From Rickettsia akari str. Hartford (lineage in GTDB: Bacteria > Pseudomonadota > Alphaproteobacteria > Rickettsiales > Rickettsiaceae), in the NCBI RefSeq assembly GCF_000018205.1, contig NC_009881.1:1167061-1231060 (forward strand): 64,000 nt of DNA, given 5' to 3'. The position numbers and the translations under genes are program-made. The notes beneath the pieces were generated by a model. It was not told where the DNA came from, searched no databases, and saw only the letters and a program-made list of their open reading frames with translations. Each line of letters begins with the position of its first letter. Positions within the stretch are counted from its first letter, which is position 1. Positions 1 through 8,880 of the stretch are shown here, piece by piece.

Positions 1-2
1 AT

Positions 3-491
3 GTTAATAGCGAGTATAAAGGACATGCTATTAAGTCAGCGACAAGAAGCGATATCGATGTAGAGCAAACTACTTCACAATCTGAAGATAAAAATACACA
101 TAGTAAAAAATCCGATGATGAATATAAATTGCTAACAGATTATTTTAAAGAAACACTTGGGAAATTAGTAAAAGAAGTTAAGATCTCTAAAAAACTTACT
201 TCAAGCCCTGCTTGTCTTGCCGTTAGCGACTCTGCTATGGATATTCGTATGGAGAGATTTTTGATTGAGCAGAAACAAATAACTGCTGCATCCGCTAAAA
301 ATTTAGAGCTCAATCCTAAAAATAAAATCATAGAAAAAATCTTTAACGACTTAAAAGCAAATAATAAAAATAATGAAGAATTGGTTAATCTAATATTTGA
401 TCAAGCCTGTATTTTAGAGGGTGAACCGGTTGCCGATACAGGTGCATTTTCAAAGAGATTAAACGATATTGTACAAAAAGCTATATTATAA
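3..491 (+). CDS. htpG: Chaperone HtpG (Hsp90), C-terminal part only
   Basis: The reading frame is open from the first bases of the window, so this is the 3' end of a gene that begins outside it. About 160 residues are visible. They match the Hsp90 C-terminal dimerisation domain: SPACLAV, then the RMER segment, then the LELNPKN and [10 protein letters not shown] stretches close to the end. HtpG is a cytosolic ATP-dependent chaperone; its ATPase domain lies upstream of the window. The acidic, repeat-poor segment before residue 45 of the visible part is the variable linker. The gene ends about 40 bases before a palindromic repeat that separates it from hemA. Confidence 0.9.
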   Translation, partial: VNSEYKGHAIKSATRSDIDVEQTTSQSEDKNTHSKKSDDEYKLLTDYFKETLGKLVKEVKISKKLTSSPACLAVSDSAMDIRMERFLIEQKQITAASAKNLELNPKNKIIEKIFNDLKANNKNNEELVNLIFDQACILEGEPVADTGAFSKRLNDIVQKAIL

Positions 492-533
492 CTTTAAACT
501 TTTTTAATTTTAATGTAGAATAGTTGCACTCCG

Positions 534-626
534 TTGTCATCCCGCGGCTTGATCGCTTGATCCAGTAGAAATACTAGTATTTTTTATTGTTTTTATGGAT
601 CCCATGGTCAAGCCACGGGATGACAC
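534..626. repeat. Palindromic repeat, type B, between htpG and hemA
   Basis: An inverted repeat whose arms read gtcatcccgcggcttgatcg on the left and tggtcaagccacgggatgac on the right, around an AT-rich centre. I call this arm sequence type B; it recurs many times in the window. Its right arm runs into an open frame that continues into hemA, which produces a false upstream extension of that gene. Confidence 0.8.
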
Positions 627-675
627 AGTATATTTTACAATTCACATAAAAAACTTCAAACAAATAATAGTTCTA

Positions 676-1920
676 ATGTCTTATTACGATACTATATTTA
701 GCAAACATATAGACAAAATTAAGGGCGAAGGAAGGTATCGAGAATTTAAAGCCTTAAAAAGACAAGCCGATAATTTTCCTTTTGCAGAACATGCTAATAA
801 ACAAATAGTTATGTGGTGCATTAATGACTATTTAGGTATGAGTAAACATGCAAAAGTAATGCAAGCTTCTATAGAGACATTGCTAAAATACGGTGTTGGA
901 TCAGGCGGAACTCGCAATATCGGCGGCAATAATATTGCCATTCTTGAGCTTGAAAAAGAACTTGCAGATTTACACAAAAAGCAAGCAGCTTTAGTTTTTA
1001 CATCTGGTTTTGTTGCAAATGATACAACGCTTGCAAGTCTTGCTAAAATCATGCCGGATATAGTATTTTTCTCCGATGAGCTAAATCATGCATCAATCAT
1101 TGCAGGAATTACAAGTTCAAGAGCCGAGAAATATATATATAGACATTTAGATGTTAAACATCTAGAAGAGCTTTTGCAATCAATCGATATTAATAGGCCG
1201 AAAATTATTGTTTTTGAATCGGCTTACTCTATGGACGGTTTCTTCTCACCTATCAAAGATATAATCAACTTAGCCAAAAAATATAATGCTTTAACCTTTA
1301 TCGACGAAGTCCATACGGTCGGTTTGTACGGTAAACAAGGCGGCGGTATGGCTGAGCTTCTTAATTGTAGCGATCAAATCGATATTATTCAAGGAACGCT
1401 TGCCAAAGCATACGGCACTATCGGCGGTTATATCACTAGCACCCATAATTTAGTCAATGCTATAAGATTAACCGCTCCAGGATTTATTTTCACTACTTCA
1501 TTACCGCCGGTAATTTCTACCGCTGCAACGCATAGTATTAGACATCTTAAAGAATCAAATGAAGAACGAATAACACATCAAGAAGTAGTGATAAAACTTA
1601 AAAACTCTTTTGAAAATTTTAATATACCTTATTTGAAAAATGAAAGTCATATAGTGCCAATAATTATTGGTGATCCGATTAAAGCGGCGAGAGCCTCAAA
1701 TATGCTCCTTAATGAGTACAGTATTTACGTTCAACATATCAATTTTCCAACCGTACCGAGAGGTACGGAACGCCTCCGAATCATACCAACCCCTGCCCAT
1801 ACCAATAAAATGATCAATGATTTGTCTATAGCCTTAGTGCATATATTTGCCGAACTTGATATAGAATTATCTTCTACAAAAGAACTAAACGAAGAAGTAC
1901 GTTTGAATCTTATTGCATAA
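676..1920 (+). CDS. hemA: 5-aminolevulinate synthase
   Basis: This enzyme condenses glycine and succinyl-CoA to 5-aminolevulinate, the first step of haem synthesis by the C4 (Shemin) route used by alphaproteobacteria. It is PLP-dependent, with the Schiff-base lysine in GTLAKAYG at about residue 244 and FIDEVH about 35 residues before it. The frame stays open back to 595, but those first 27 codons translate repeat sequence (MDPMVKPRDD). The ATG at 676 starts MSYYDTIF and gives 414 residues, the usual family length. The final haem genes hemJ, hemH and hemE lie at the other end of this window, so the pathway is not clustered. Confidence 0.95.
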   Translation: MSYYDTIFSKHIDKIKGEGRYREFKALKRQADNFPFAEHANKQIVMWCINDYLGMSKHAKVMQASIETLLKYGVGSGGTRNIGGNNIAILELEKELADLHKKQAALVFTSGFVANDTTLASLAKIMPDIVFFSDELNHASIIAGITSSRAEKYIYRHLDVKHLEELLQSIDINRPKIIVFESAYSMDGFFSPIKDIINLAKKYNALTFIDEVHTVGLYGKQGGGMAELLNCSDQIDIIQGTLAKAYGTIGGYITSTHNLVNAIRLTAPGFIFTTSLPPVISTAATHSIRHLKESNEERITHQEVVIKLKNSFENFNIPYLKNESHIVPIIIGDPIKAARASNMLLNEYSIYVQHINFPTVPRGTERLRIIPTPAHTNKMINDLSIALVHIFAELDIELSSTKELNEEVRLNLIA

Positions 1921-1921
1921 A

Positions 1922-2040
1922 GTCATTGTGAGGGAAATTACGAAGTAATTGACAAAGCAAGTAAGAAAAAAAATTCTGATTTACCGAATTTTTTTAATTA
2001 TTTTCTGGATTGCCACGTCGCTTTGCTCCTCGCAATGACG
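1922..2040. repeat. Palindromic repeat, type A
   Basis: The element starts gtcattgtgag and ends cctcgcaatgac, with an internal ttctggattgccacgtcgc segment. I call this arm pattern type A. It fills most of the gap between hemA and the next gene. Confidence 0.8.
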
Positions 2041-2180
2041 ATTTTGCCTCCACACAACCACACATTCACACGTAGGCGGGAATGATATAATATCCATGCA
2101 GCAATACTTTTGGTTGTTTAGCTTGTGATAATATCTATCTTTAATTTAGCAATGTCTAAAAAATAATATAATTAACTAAT

Positions 2181-2636
2181 ATGTCTTTTTTTGACCGCAA
2201 AACTGCAATTATTAAACTCCTCAAAGCCCATCCAAGTAAAGAGTTTACTGCTATGAAAATAGCAACTTGGCGAGTTGATAATGATCCTGAAGAACCAAAG
2301 AAAAAAGAGGAAGCAAGCAATGATGAACGATTACTTAATGCTAAAAGCAAAGTAAGCAAGAGACAAATTATTATCATGATTTATAGAAATGAATTAAATA
2401 GGCTATTGTGTACCACTATACCGAAAATAGAACAAAAAATTAAAATAACCAAAAAAGGACGCTGGTTTATATATTATTATGTTAACAATATTGATAACAT
2501 AGTCAATCATGATAATAGATGCTATGAGATATTTGATCTTAAATCCGCAACTATTAAGTTTCGTAAGATTAATACCGAAAAAGAATTTACTGCTTCCCAA
2601 ATAGCCGTATGGATAGCTGAACAATATTCTCAATAA
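2181..2636 (+). CDS. Hypothetical protein with an internally repeated motif; 5' part of a decayed longer gene
   Basis: I do not recognise a named family. The protein has 151 residues and is basic. A motif near the N-terminus (KTAIIKLL, then KEFTAMKIATW) returns near the C-terminus (KSATIKF, then KEFTASQIAVW), about 105 residues apart. The repeated TAxxIAxW block looks like a small helical, possibly winged-helix, DNA-binding unit, but this is only inference. Between the motifs lies TTIPK followed by KGRWFIYYYVNN. The sequence after the stop at 2636 encodes degraded copies of the same unit, so this frame is probably the surviving 5' part of a longer repeat gene. It may still be expressed as a short protein. 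Confidence 0.55.
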   Translation: MSFFDRKTAIIKLLKAHPSKEFTAMKIATWRVDNDPEEPKKKEEASNDERLLNAKSKVSKRQIIIMIYRNELNRLLCTTIPKIEQKIKITKKGRWFIYYYVNNIDNIVNHDNRCYEIFDLKSATIKFRKINTEKEFTASQIAVWIAEQYSQ

Positions 2637-2965
2637 GCACAAGTAACGATAAGCTATTGATGAGCGTTAACAAGATGAGTGACAAAAAAGAAATAGCTGT
2701 ACTTTTTTATCAAAAGGAAATACGTTATTACGTATAACAATACCAAAAGAACCGAACATTAAGATAATAAAAAAGGGGAGCTGAACTAGATATTGTTATA
2801 TTAATAATATCAATCCGATATTTGATACATCCAAATTTATTAAAGCCCCTAAAAATCATAAGAAAATTATTAAAGCCCTTGAAAATTATAAGAAGCAAGT
2901 TACTTACTGCTACAGAAATTACTCAATTGCTGTTAAGTGCTAACGCTAAATAGTTAGTAATTGCA
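2637..2965 (+). pseudogene. Decayed downstream repeat units of the same hypothetical gene
   Basis: Conceptual translation across stops and a frameshift gives KEIAVLFYQKEIRYYV, then TIPKEPNIKIIKKGS followed by a TGA where the upstream copy has a Trp codon, then RYCYINNIN. These align with the second half of the intact repeat unit. Further on LLTATEITQLL resembles the TAxxIAxW motif. No start codon or long frame remains, so this is a remnant. Confidence 0.6.
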
Positions 2966-3120
2966 AAAATAGACGACTATATGCCAGCAAATGTGAGTTT
3001 TGCACAACTCACAGTTAGCAATTCCTAATCCTCATGGGATTTTACAAAAGCTATTGCATATTTCGGCTCATTAGTTTATTTTGATTAGCAGACTATGCAC
3101 AGAATTAATGGATTATTAAA

Positions 3121-4458
3121 ATGGGAATTACCGTATTAAAAAATGAAGGATTGGATTTTCATGCAAGAATCTCTACTCCTTTAAGTGAGATAGATGACGA
3201 TATTCAAAAAGAATTACTTGATTTAACCAAAAAAGTTAAGATAGCAGGTTTTAGAGCTGGTAAAGTACCGGTTTCAATTGTTAAGCAAAAATACGGTACT
3301 TCCGTCAGGAATGATGTAATAGAAAGAAGAATTAACCATTCGGTAAATCACGTTATTAAAAAACATAATCTAAGTATAATCGGTAGACCAAAAATTGAAG
3401 CATTGCAAAACGAACCCGATAAAGCTTTAGCATTTACCGTAAAAATAGAGCTATTACCTAAAGTTACTATTCCAGATTTAAAGAAAATCTCACTGGATCG
3501 TCCAAAATTAGAAGTAAATGCTAAAGATGTTGAAGAACAACTAGAAAAACTTGCCGCATTAACAAAAAGCTATACTAAAGAAAGTAAAGCAAAAATAAAA
3601 GATGGAGATCAGGTGACTATTGATGCAATCGGGTACATCAAGGACGAAGCTTTTGAAGGCGGTCAATTAAATGATTTAAAGGTAGTAATAGGTAGTAATG
3701 CACTTATTCCAAGTTTTGAGAAGCAATTAATAGGTTCTAAAACAGGTAGTGAAGTAGATGTTAATGTTACTTTTCCTGAAAATTACCATTCTAAAGATTT
3801 AGCAGGTAAAGAGGCTCGTTTTGCAGTACAAATTAAAGCAGTACATACTGCAGAACCTACCGTTATTGATGATGAGTTTGCTAAAAAATTCCAAAGTAAT
3901 AGCCTTGAAGAATTGCGTACACATTTTGCTAAACAAATAGAAAACGAATCGGAAGAAGCTATTAATACTATAATGAAAATGAACTTATTTGATCAGTTAG
4001 AAAAATTGTTAGATTTTGACGTACCGGCATCTTTATTAGAGCAAGAAAAAAATATTCTAAAGTCCGAAACCGATAAAAATAACCAAGATGAATCATTATT
4101 AAAAGATAAATCCCCTAAAGAAATAACAGAATATTATAATAAAGTAGCCCTACGCCGTGTGCGAATAGGCTTATTACTTGCTGAATACGCAAAATCTAAA
4201 AATTTGCAATTAGAGCCTGATGATTTAAGAAAAGTTATTATGCAACGAGCACGTAATTTTCCTGGGCAAGAAAATATGATATTTGATTTTTATAAAAATA
4301 ATCCTAGCGCCATTGAAGGGCTTAAAGGTCCTGCCTTAGAAGATAAAGCTGTACAATATATATTTAATAACGAAATAAAGCTTAAAGAAAAGAAATATAC
4401 TAAGGAAGAGCTAGAGAAATATCTAGAAGCAGAAGAACAACGTATTACCTTGATTTGA
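3121..4458 (+). CDS. tig: Trigger factor, ribosome-associated chaperone and prolyl isomerase
   Basis: A 445-residue protein, close to the family norm. The N-terminal ribosome-binding domain carries the signature GFRAGKVP near residue 45 (usual form GFRxGxxP). A FKBP-type prolyl isomerase domain follows at roughly residues 150-240 ([13 protein letters not shown], then [15 protein letters not shown]). The long helical C-terminal chaperone arms complete it. It binds near the ribosomal exit tunnel and shields nascent chains. It is a single gene with palindromic repeat sequence downstream. The ATG at 3121 is the natural start. Confidence 0.95.
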   Translation: MGITVLKNEGLDFHARISTPLSEIDDDIQKELLDLTKKVKIAGFRAGKVPVSIVKQKYGTSVRNDVIERRINHSVNHVIKKHNLSIIGRPKIEALQNEPDKALAFTVKIELLPKVTIPDLKKISLDRPKLEVNAKDVEEQLEKLAALTKSYTKESKAKIKDGDQVTIDAIGYIKDEAFEGGQLNDLKVVIGSNALIPSFEKQLIGSKTGSEVDVNVTFPENYHSKDLAGKEARFAVQIKAVHTAEPTVIDDEFAKKFQSNSLEELRTHFAKQIENESEEAINTIMKMNLFDQLEKLLDFDVPASLLEQEKNILKSETDKNNQDESLLKDKSPKEITEYYNKVALRRVRIGLLLAEYAKSKNLQLEPDDLRKVIMQRARNFPGQENMIFDFYKNNPSAIEGLKGPALEDKAVQYIFNNEIKLKEKKYTKEELEKYLEAEEQRITLI

Positions 4459-4470
4459 AGTTTATTAGTT

Positions 4471-4623
4471 GTCATTGTGAGCAGTTCGTAGCACTTGCGT
4501 GAACCAAAAAACTACTCGATACATTCCCGCATATGTGGGAATCTAGCATAAAGCGAGCTTTTAATTTTGAAAATTTGCTGTACTTATACTTTTTTTTGGA
4601 TTCATGCTTTTGCAGGAATGACA
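4471..4623. repeat. Palindromic repeat, mixed A/C type
   Basis: It begins gtcattgtgagcag and ends ggattcatgcttttgcaggaatgac, with an internal cattcccgcatatgtgggaat hairpin. The left arm looks like type A and the right arm like type C (arms gtcattcctgcg / cgcaggaatgac), so it is either a composite or a diverged copy. It lies between the convergent tig and obgE genes. Confidence 0.65.
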
Positions 4624-4671
4624 TCGGTATCCACGCGGGCAATGCACGTCTTTCTTAGCTCCGGCAATATA

Positions 4672-5664
4672 TTACTCCTGATTTTTTATAATCTTTAAAG
4701 CTAGTTTAACTATTTTATTTACCCCTAGATTAGTGTATGTAGAGATAGAAAAAACTTCTTTATTAGTAGCTTGTTGTAACTTATTTATTTTTTCTTGTAT
4801 TTCCTCATCGGTAAGAACATCACATTTATTAAGACATATGATTTCGATTTTATGTTCTAGATGGTCGGAATATGACCCAAGTTCAAGACGTACCGTGTTA
4901 TAATCTACCACTACATCATTACTAGAGCCGTCTATTAAATGTATTAATACATTACATCTTTCTATATGCTTTAAGAATTTATCGCCAAGTCCGTGTCCTT
5001 GATGAGCTCCTTCAATCAAACCTGGAATATCAGCTATTACGAACTCTTCGTCATCAACATACACCACTCCAAGATGCGGCACTAAAGTAGTAAAAGGATA
5101 ATCGGCAATTTTAGGCTTGGCGGCCGTTACAACCGATAAAAAAGTAGATTTACCGGCATTTGGGAGACCCACAAGCCCAACATCAGAGAGAAGCTTTAAG
5201 CTTAAATGAATCCACATTTCTTCGGCAATTTCCCCTTCCGTACGCTTCCTCGGAGCTTGATTAACCGACGTTTTGAAATGGCTGTTACCAAGACCACCGC
5301 TTCCTCCTTTAATTATTTCAAAGCTTTGGTCATCTTCAGTGAAGTCATGCAATAATATATTGCCGTCCTCGGAAAAGATTTGAGTACCGATGGGAACATC
5401 AAGAACTAATGATTTTCCTGATTTGCCGCTTCTATTTGAACCTTTACCATTTTCGCCGTTTTCTGCGGTAAAATGCTGTTTATATCGATAATTTACTAGC
5501 GTATTAAGATGGTGATTACTCCTAAATATAACACTACCGCCACGCCCACCGTCCCCACCGTCCGGTCCGCCTCTGTCAATAAATTTCTCACGATGGAAAC
5601 TAACGCAACCATTACCGCCGTTCCCGCCTTTTATATATATTTTAACTTCATCAATAAAATTCAT
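4672..5664 (-). CDS. obgE: Obg GTPase, ribosome assembly and stress control
   Basis: A 330-residue GTPase. The glycine-rich Obg fold occupies the N-terminus ([18 protein letters not shown]). The P-loop is GLPNAGKS near residue 167, then switch [11 protein letters not shown], and NKCD for guanine specificity. It binds the 50S subunit and couples its late assembly to GTP level. The frame is open upstream to 5919, but that extension crosses a palindromic repeat and the end of glt[15 protein letters not shown] at 5664 is the conserved N-terminus, so I start there. It lacks a long C-terminal extension. It follows gltA in the same direction across the repeat. Confidence 0.93.
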   Translation of the reverse strand: MNFIDEVKIYIKGGNGGNGCVSFHREKFIDRGGPDGGDGGRGGSVIFRSNHHLNTLVNYRYKQHFTAENGENGKGSNRSGKSGKSLVLDVPIGTQIFSEDGNILLHDFTEDDQSFEIIKGGSGGLGNSHFKTSVNQAPRKRTEGEIAEEMWIHLSLKLLSDVGLVGLPNAGKSTFLSVVTAAKPKIADYPFTTLVPHLGVVYVDDEEFVIADIPGLIEGAHQGHGLGDKFLKHIERCNVLIHLIDGSSNDVVVDYNTVRLELGSYSDHLEHKIEIICLNKCDVLTDEEIQEKINKLQQATNKEVFSISTYTNLGVNKIVKLALKIIKNQE

Positions 5665-5716
5665 ATGATTTATATTTTCAACGTCATTGCAAAGGAGTGC
5701 GTGGAGCCGGTTTTCT

Positions 5717-5839
5717 GTCATTGCGAGGCCATTGCATAGCAATTGACGAATCAATCCAGTAAAAAATTCTAATTTACCGAATTTATTTTTTAAATTATTT
5801 TCTAGATTGCCACGTCGCCTATGGCTCCTCGCAATGACG
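5717..5839. repeat. Palindromic repeat, type A, between gltA and obgE
   Basis: Arms gtcattgcgagg and cctcgcaatgac with the internal gattgccacgtcgcc segment. On the minus strand it adds about 40 meaningless codons to the open frame upstream of obgE. Confidence 0.8.
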
Positions 5840-5881
5840 GATTTGGTGTCCACACAACGCAATACCCGCTCACGATAATGT

Positions 5882-7189
5882 TTACCTTTCCCCGATACCC
5901 GTATACTCTCTATGTACATAACCGGTATAAAGCTGTCTAGGTCTGCTGATTTTTTGTCCAGGGTCTTCGTGCATTTCTTTCCATTGTGCCATCCAGCCTA
6001 CGGTTCTTGCTATTGCAAAAAGTACCGTGAACATTTGCGACGGTATACCCATAGCTTTATAGATAATACCTGAATAAAAATCAACATTTGGATATAATTT
6101 TCTCTCAATAAAATATTCATCTTTAAGAGCGATAGCTTCAAGTTCTATTGCTATTTGTAAAAGTGGATTATTTTCTAGCTGCCCAAGTTCCTTTAATACT
6201 TCTTTGCACGTTTCTTTAAGTACTGAGGCACGTGGGTCATAGTTTTTATATACACGATGACCGAAACCCATTAACCTAAACGGATCACTTTTATCCTTAG
6301 CTTTAGCTATATATTTAGGTATATTCTCAGAACTACCGATTTCTTTAAGCATGTTTATTACCGCTTCATTAGCTCCGCCGTGAGCAGGTCCCCAAAGTGA
6401 TGCAATACCAGTGCTAATACACGCAAAAGCATTAGCTCCAGATGAACCAGCTATTCGGACTGTTGAAGTAGAAGCATTCTGCTCATGGTCTGCATGTAGG
6501 ATAAATATCTTATTAAGCGCATTTTTTATTATTGGATTTACTTTGTATTTTGTACAAGGCGTTGCAAACATCATATGCAGAAAATTTTCAGTAAAATCTA
6601 ACGAATTATCAGGATAAACAAACGGTTGTCCTATAGAATATTTATAAGACATTGCGGCGATAGTTGGTATCTTAGCAATCATTCTAATAGCGGTAAGTTC
6701 GTAGTCTGCTTCTTTAAAATTCAGTAAATCAGGATAAAATGCCGACAGAGAACCAATAGCCGCAAGCATAATAGCCATAGGATGAGAAGAGCTACAAAAG
6801 GTTTGAAATAAATAGTGTAATCTTTCATTCACTAATGAATGATGAGCAACCTGTTTAGTGAAATTATTATACTGCTCGATGCTTGGTAATTCTCCATAGA
6901 TTAGCAAATATGCCACTTCCAAAAAATCGCTCTTCTCGGCTAAATCTTTAATATTATATCCTCGATGCCGCAAGATTCCTTTATCACCGTCTATATAAGT
7001 GATAGTAGACTTACAAGAAGCAGTAGACATAAAACCCGGGTCATAAGTAAAACAATTGACTTCCGCAGATACCCTGCTTATGTCGATTACATCCTCACCT
7101 ATACTTGCTTTAAGTATAGGTAATTGAAATATTTTTCCTCTGATTTTTAATTCGGCAAATTCTGAATCAGAATCATTGTCATTGGTCAT
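5882..7189 (-). CDS. gltA: Citrate synthase
   Basis: A type II (hexameric, NADH-class) citrate synthase of 435 residues that condenses acetyl-CoA and oxaloacetate at the entry to the TCA cycle. Visible active-site blocks are [10 protein letters not shown] (catalytic His), [12 protein letters not shown] and [14 protein letters not shown]; the catalytic Asp lies in NVDFYSG. This is the standard Rickettsia typing gene. The ATG at 7189 is followed by [18 protein letters not shown]. The 110 bases upstream are AT-rich and must hold the promoter, but I could not assign unambiguous -10/-35 boxes. Confidence 0.96.
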   Translation of the reverse strand: MTNDNDSDSEFAELKIRGKIFQLPILKASIGEDVIDISRVSAEVNCFTYDPGFMSTASCKSTITYIDGDKGILRHRGYNIKDLAEKSDFLEVAYLLIYGELPSIEQYNNFTKQVAHHSLVNERLHYLFQTFCSSSHPMAIMLAAIGSLSAFYPDLLNFKEADYELTAIRMIAKIPTIAAMSYKYSIGQPFVYPDNSLDFTENFLHMMFATPCTKYKVNPIIKNALNKIFILHADHEQNASTSTVRIAGSSGANAFACISTGIASLWGPAHGGANEAVINMLKEIGSSENIPKYIAKAKDKSDPFRLMGFGHRVYKNYDPRASVLKETCKEVLKELGQLENNPLLQIAIELEAIALKDEYFIERKLYPNVDFYSGIIYKAMGIPSQMFTVLFAIARTVGWMAQWKEMHEDPGQKISRPRQLYTGYVHREYTGIGER

Positions 7190-7299
7190 AATGGATATAC
7201 CCTATTTTTATACATCAGTAAATATAACCCTAATTTAATGAAATTAGAAATGAATTAGTATTTATGAGGCTTTAAAAATTTTCTATATTCGATACAAAC

Positions 7300-7560
7300 T
7301 TATAATACGTAAAATTTGTAAAGGGCTGGTATCAGGAGCGCAAATAATATAATAATTATATACAATCCAAAAGCGCAAGTGTTATTTGTTAAATCTTCAC
7401 GTTCACTTCCAATGTTAGGATTATGAGCTAATTTATCAAAAGCTTGTTCCAAACATTCTAGTACGTCATCAGCTGCTCTAATACTATCATTTGTTATATA
7501 AAGCCAAATATCTTTGATATCTTGTTCAGCATGGCTAGTTAAAATAAATTGATTTTTAAC
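7300..7560 (-). pseudogene. ParE-like toxin frame without a usable start codon
   Basis: The minus-strand frame reads VKNQFILTSHAEQDIKDIW and continues through AADDVLECLEQAFDKLAHNP, the pattern of ParE/RelE-fold toxins (xAExDIxxIW; LexAFxxLAxxP). It runs without a stop to 7300. No ATG, GTG or TTG lies at the proper start: an ATA precedes GTT-AAA-AAT. The C-terminal part is replaced by a hydrophobic run (IIIILFALLI), so the end is also altered. It overlaps the last codon of the antitoxin frame, as is normal for such pairs. It is probably not translated. Confidence 0.6.
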
Positions 7561-7837
7561 TATTGTTTTCTAAATACGCTTTACGAAAATCACGCATATC
7601 TTGTAACGCTTTTTCTCCTGGAATTAATTTATATTCAGCAGCTTGATCTAAACCAATCTGTATTTCGTGATTAAGCCATGTTTTATAATTTTCAAACTGA
7701 GCATTTTGAGAAATATTTTCAGATTTGACCATTAAACGTAACACTGCTCTTATAACTTCACTTGAAGAATGGTAAAAGCCACTTTCTACCTGTCTATTTA
7801 CATACTTTTCAAATTCAGGAGTTAAATAAATACTTAC
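7556..7837 (-). pseudogene. ParD-like antitoxin frame, original start lost
   Basis: The minus-strand frame reads SIYLTPEFEKYVNRQVESG, then SSSEVIRAVLRLM and the C-terminal toxin-binding segment ending RKAYLENNS. This is a ParD/CC2985-type ribbon-helix-helix antitoxin. The expected initiator before Ser-Ile-Tyr is a GTA codon, not a start. An internal GTG at 7744 could initiate a 62-residue protein lacking the RHH strand, which would not bind DNA normally. Coordinates cover the full ancestral frame. Confidence 0.65.
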
Positions 7838-7928
7838 AATACTCCCTTTAAAATAACAATAATTGATATTAGCATAACATTATATGTTGTTTCAAGAAGA
7901 TTTAAGCTGAAAGTTTTTCTTAAATTTT

Positions 7929-8864
7929 TTAGTTAACGAGCAAACCCGTATTCACTAAATACTCCTTAATTTTGAGTAAATCATACCAAGAGGTACGTTT
8001 TTGCATAGGTTGGCGAAGTAAATAGGCAGGGTGGAAGATTGCAGTAGTTTGAATAGGAGCTGATAGATATTTATTGGTATAAAAATAATATTCTTGTCTA
8101 ATTTTAGTAATGCCTGAATTTTTTCCGAGTAAGCTAGTTGCAGCCGTGCTACCGACTAGAATAATTAGCGTCGGGCTAATAAGCGCAATATGTTTCTCAA
8201 CAAATGGTTTACAAATATCGACTTCTTCAAGCGTTGGCTGTCTATTAGCGGGAGGACGCCAAAATACCGTATTAGTAATATAAGCGTTATTTTTTCGTGA
8301 AATTCCGATAGCATGTAGCATATTATCGAGTAAATTGCCGCTTTCGCCGCAAAAAGGTATTCCTTTCAAATCCTCAGTAATCCCAGGAGCTTCGCCTATT
8401 AACATAATTTTAGCTTCCAAATTACCATCACCGAAAACCGTATTAGTAGCAAATTTCTTAAGTGCACAACCATTAAAATTTAGTAGAGATTCTTTTAATT
8501 CTGCGATATTATTAGCTTTATCTGCAAGAGATCTTGCTAGGGTTATATTATCATGAACTTTATCATTAGAAAGCTTTCCAAACCCTACTGCTAGAGGTAG
8601 TTTAGATGTCGATCCTAACCCCTCAACCTCACATACGCTTGTGTACGCTGAGGTTCGATGTGAAGTGTCTCCTTTAAATTCCTCTCTATAAGGAAATTTT
8701 GAAAGATTTCTATTCGTATTGAATACAGTTTTTTTTGTAGACATAAGTTTTACTTGTGACTTTTCAGTTAGTTCAGTATTATTACATACCTTTAATTTCG
8801 GTGGGTGCTCAGAGCAGTAATATTCAACACCGATTGCACTTAACCATTTAAGCGTATTACTCAT
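7929..8864 (-). CDS. Family 4-type uracil-DNA glycosylase with an in-frame RPE-1 insertion
   Basis: A 311-residue protein of the family 4 / SPO1-polymerase-related uracil-DNA glycosylases, which remove uracil from DNA. The motif-A region is GEAPGITEDLKG, followed by PFCGESG and GNLLDNML; the C-terminal motif is HPAYLLRQ. Thermophilic family members hold a 4Fe-4S cluster with four cysteines. Here only NGCAL and DICKPF keep theirs; TVFWRPP has Trp where those members have Cys. Residues about 48-101 are a translated palindromic element (YREEFKGDT to GSTSKLPL), inserted in the variable N-terminal part. I start at 8864 (MSNTLKWLSAIGVEYY); the longer frame reaches back over rluD. Confidence 0.85.
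   Translation of the reverse strand: MSNTLKWLSAIGVEYYCSEHPPKLKVCNNTELTEKSQVKLMSTKKTVFNTNRNLSKFPYREEFKGDTSHRTSAYTSVCEVEGLGSTSKLPLAVGFGKLSNDKVHDNITLARSLADKANNIAELKESLLNFNGCALKKFATNTVFGDGNLEAKIMLIGEAPGITEDLKGIPFCGESGNLLDNMLHAIGISRKNNAYITNTVFWRPPANRQPTLEEVDICKPFVEKHIALISPTLIILVGSTAATSLLGKNSGITKIRQEYYFYTNKYLSAPIQTTAIFHPAYLLRQPMQKRTSWYDLLKIKEYLVNTGLLVN
8562..8717. repeat. RPE-1 palindromic element inside a coding gene
   Basis: In the minus-strand frame it encodes YREEFKGDTSHRTSAYT, then GSTSKLPLAVGFGKLS, the recognisable peptide of the rickettsial RPE-1 family described in many protein genes. A palindromic core lies around cctcaacctcacatacg and gtgtacgctgaggttcg. The glycosylase frame passes through uninterrupted. 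Confidence 0.85.
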
Positions 8865-8880
8865 TATCTTAAAATAAAAT

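Noticed and set aside
595..675. N-terminal extension of HemA (MDPMVKPRDD...)
   Set aside because: It is translated palindromic-repeat DNA; the conserved enzyme begins at the ATG at 676.
5665..5919. 85-residue N-terminal extension of Obg
   Set aside because: It crosses a repeat and overlaps the end of gltA on the same strand; Obg proteins start at MNFID.
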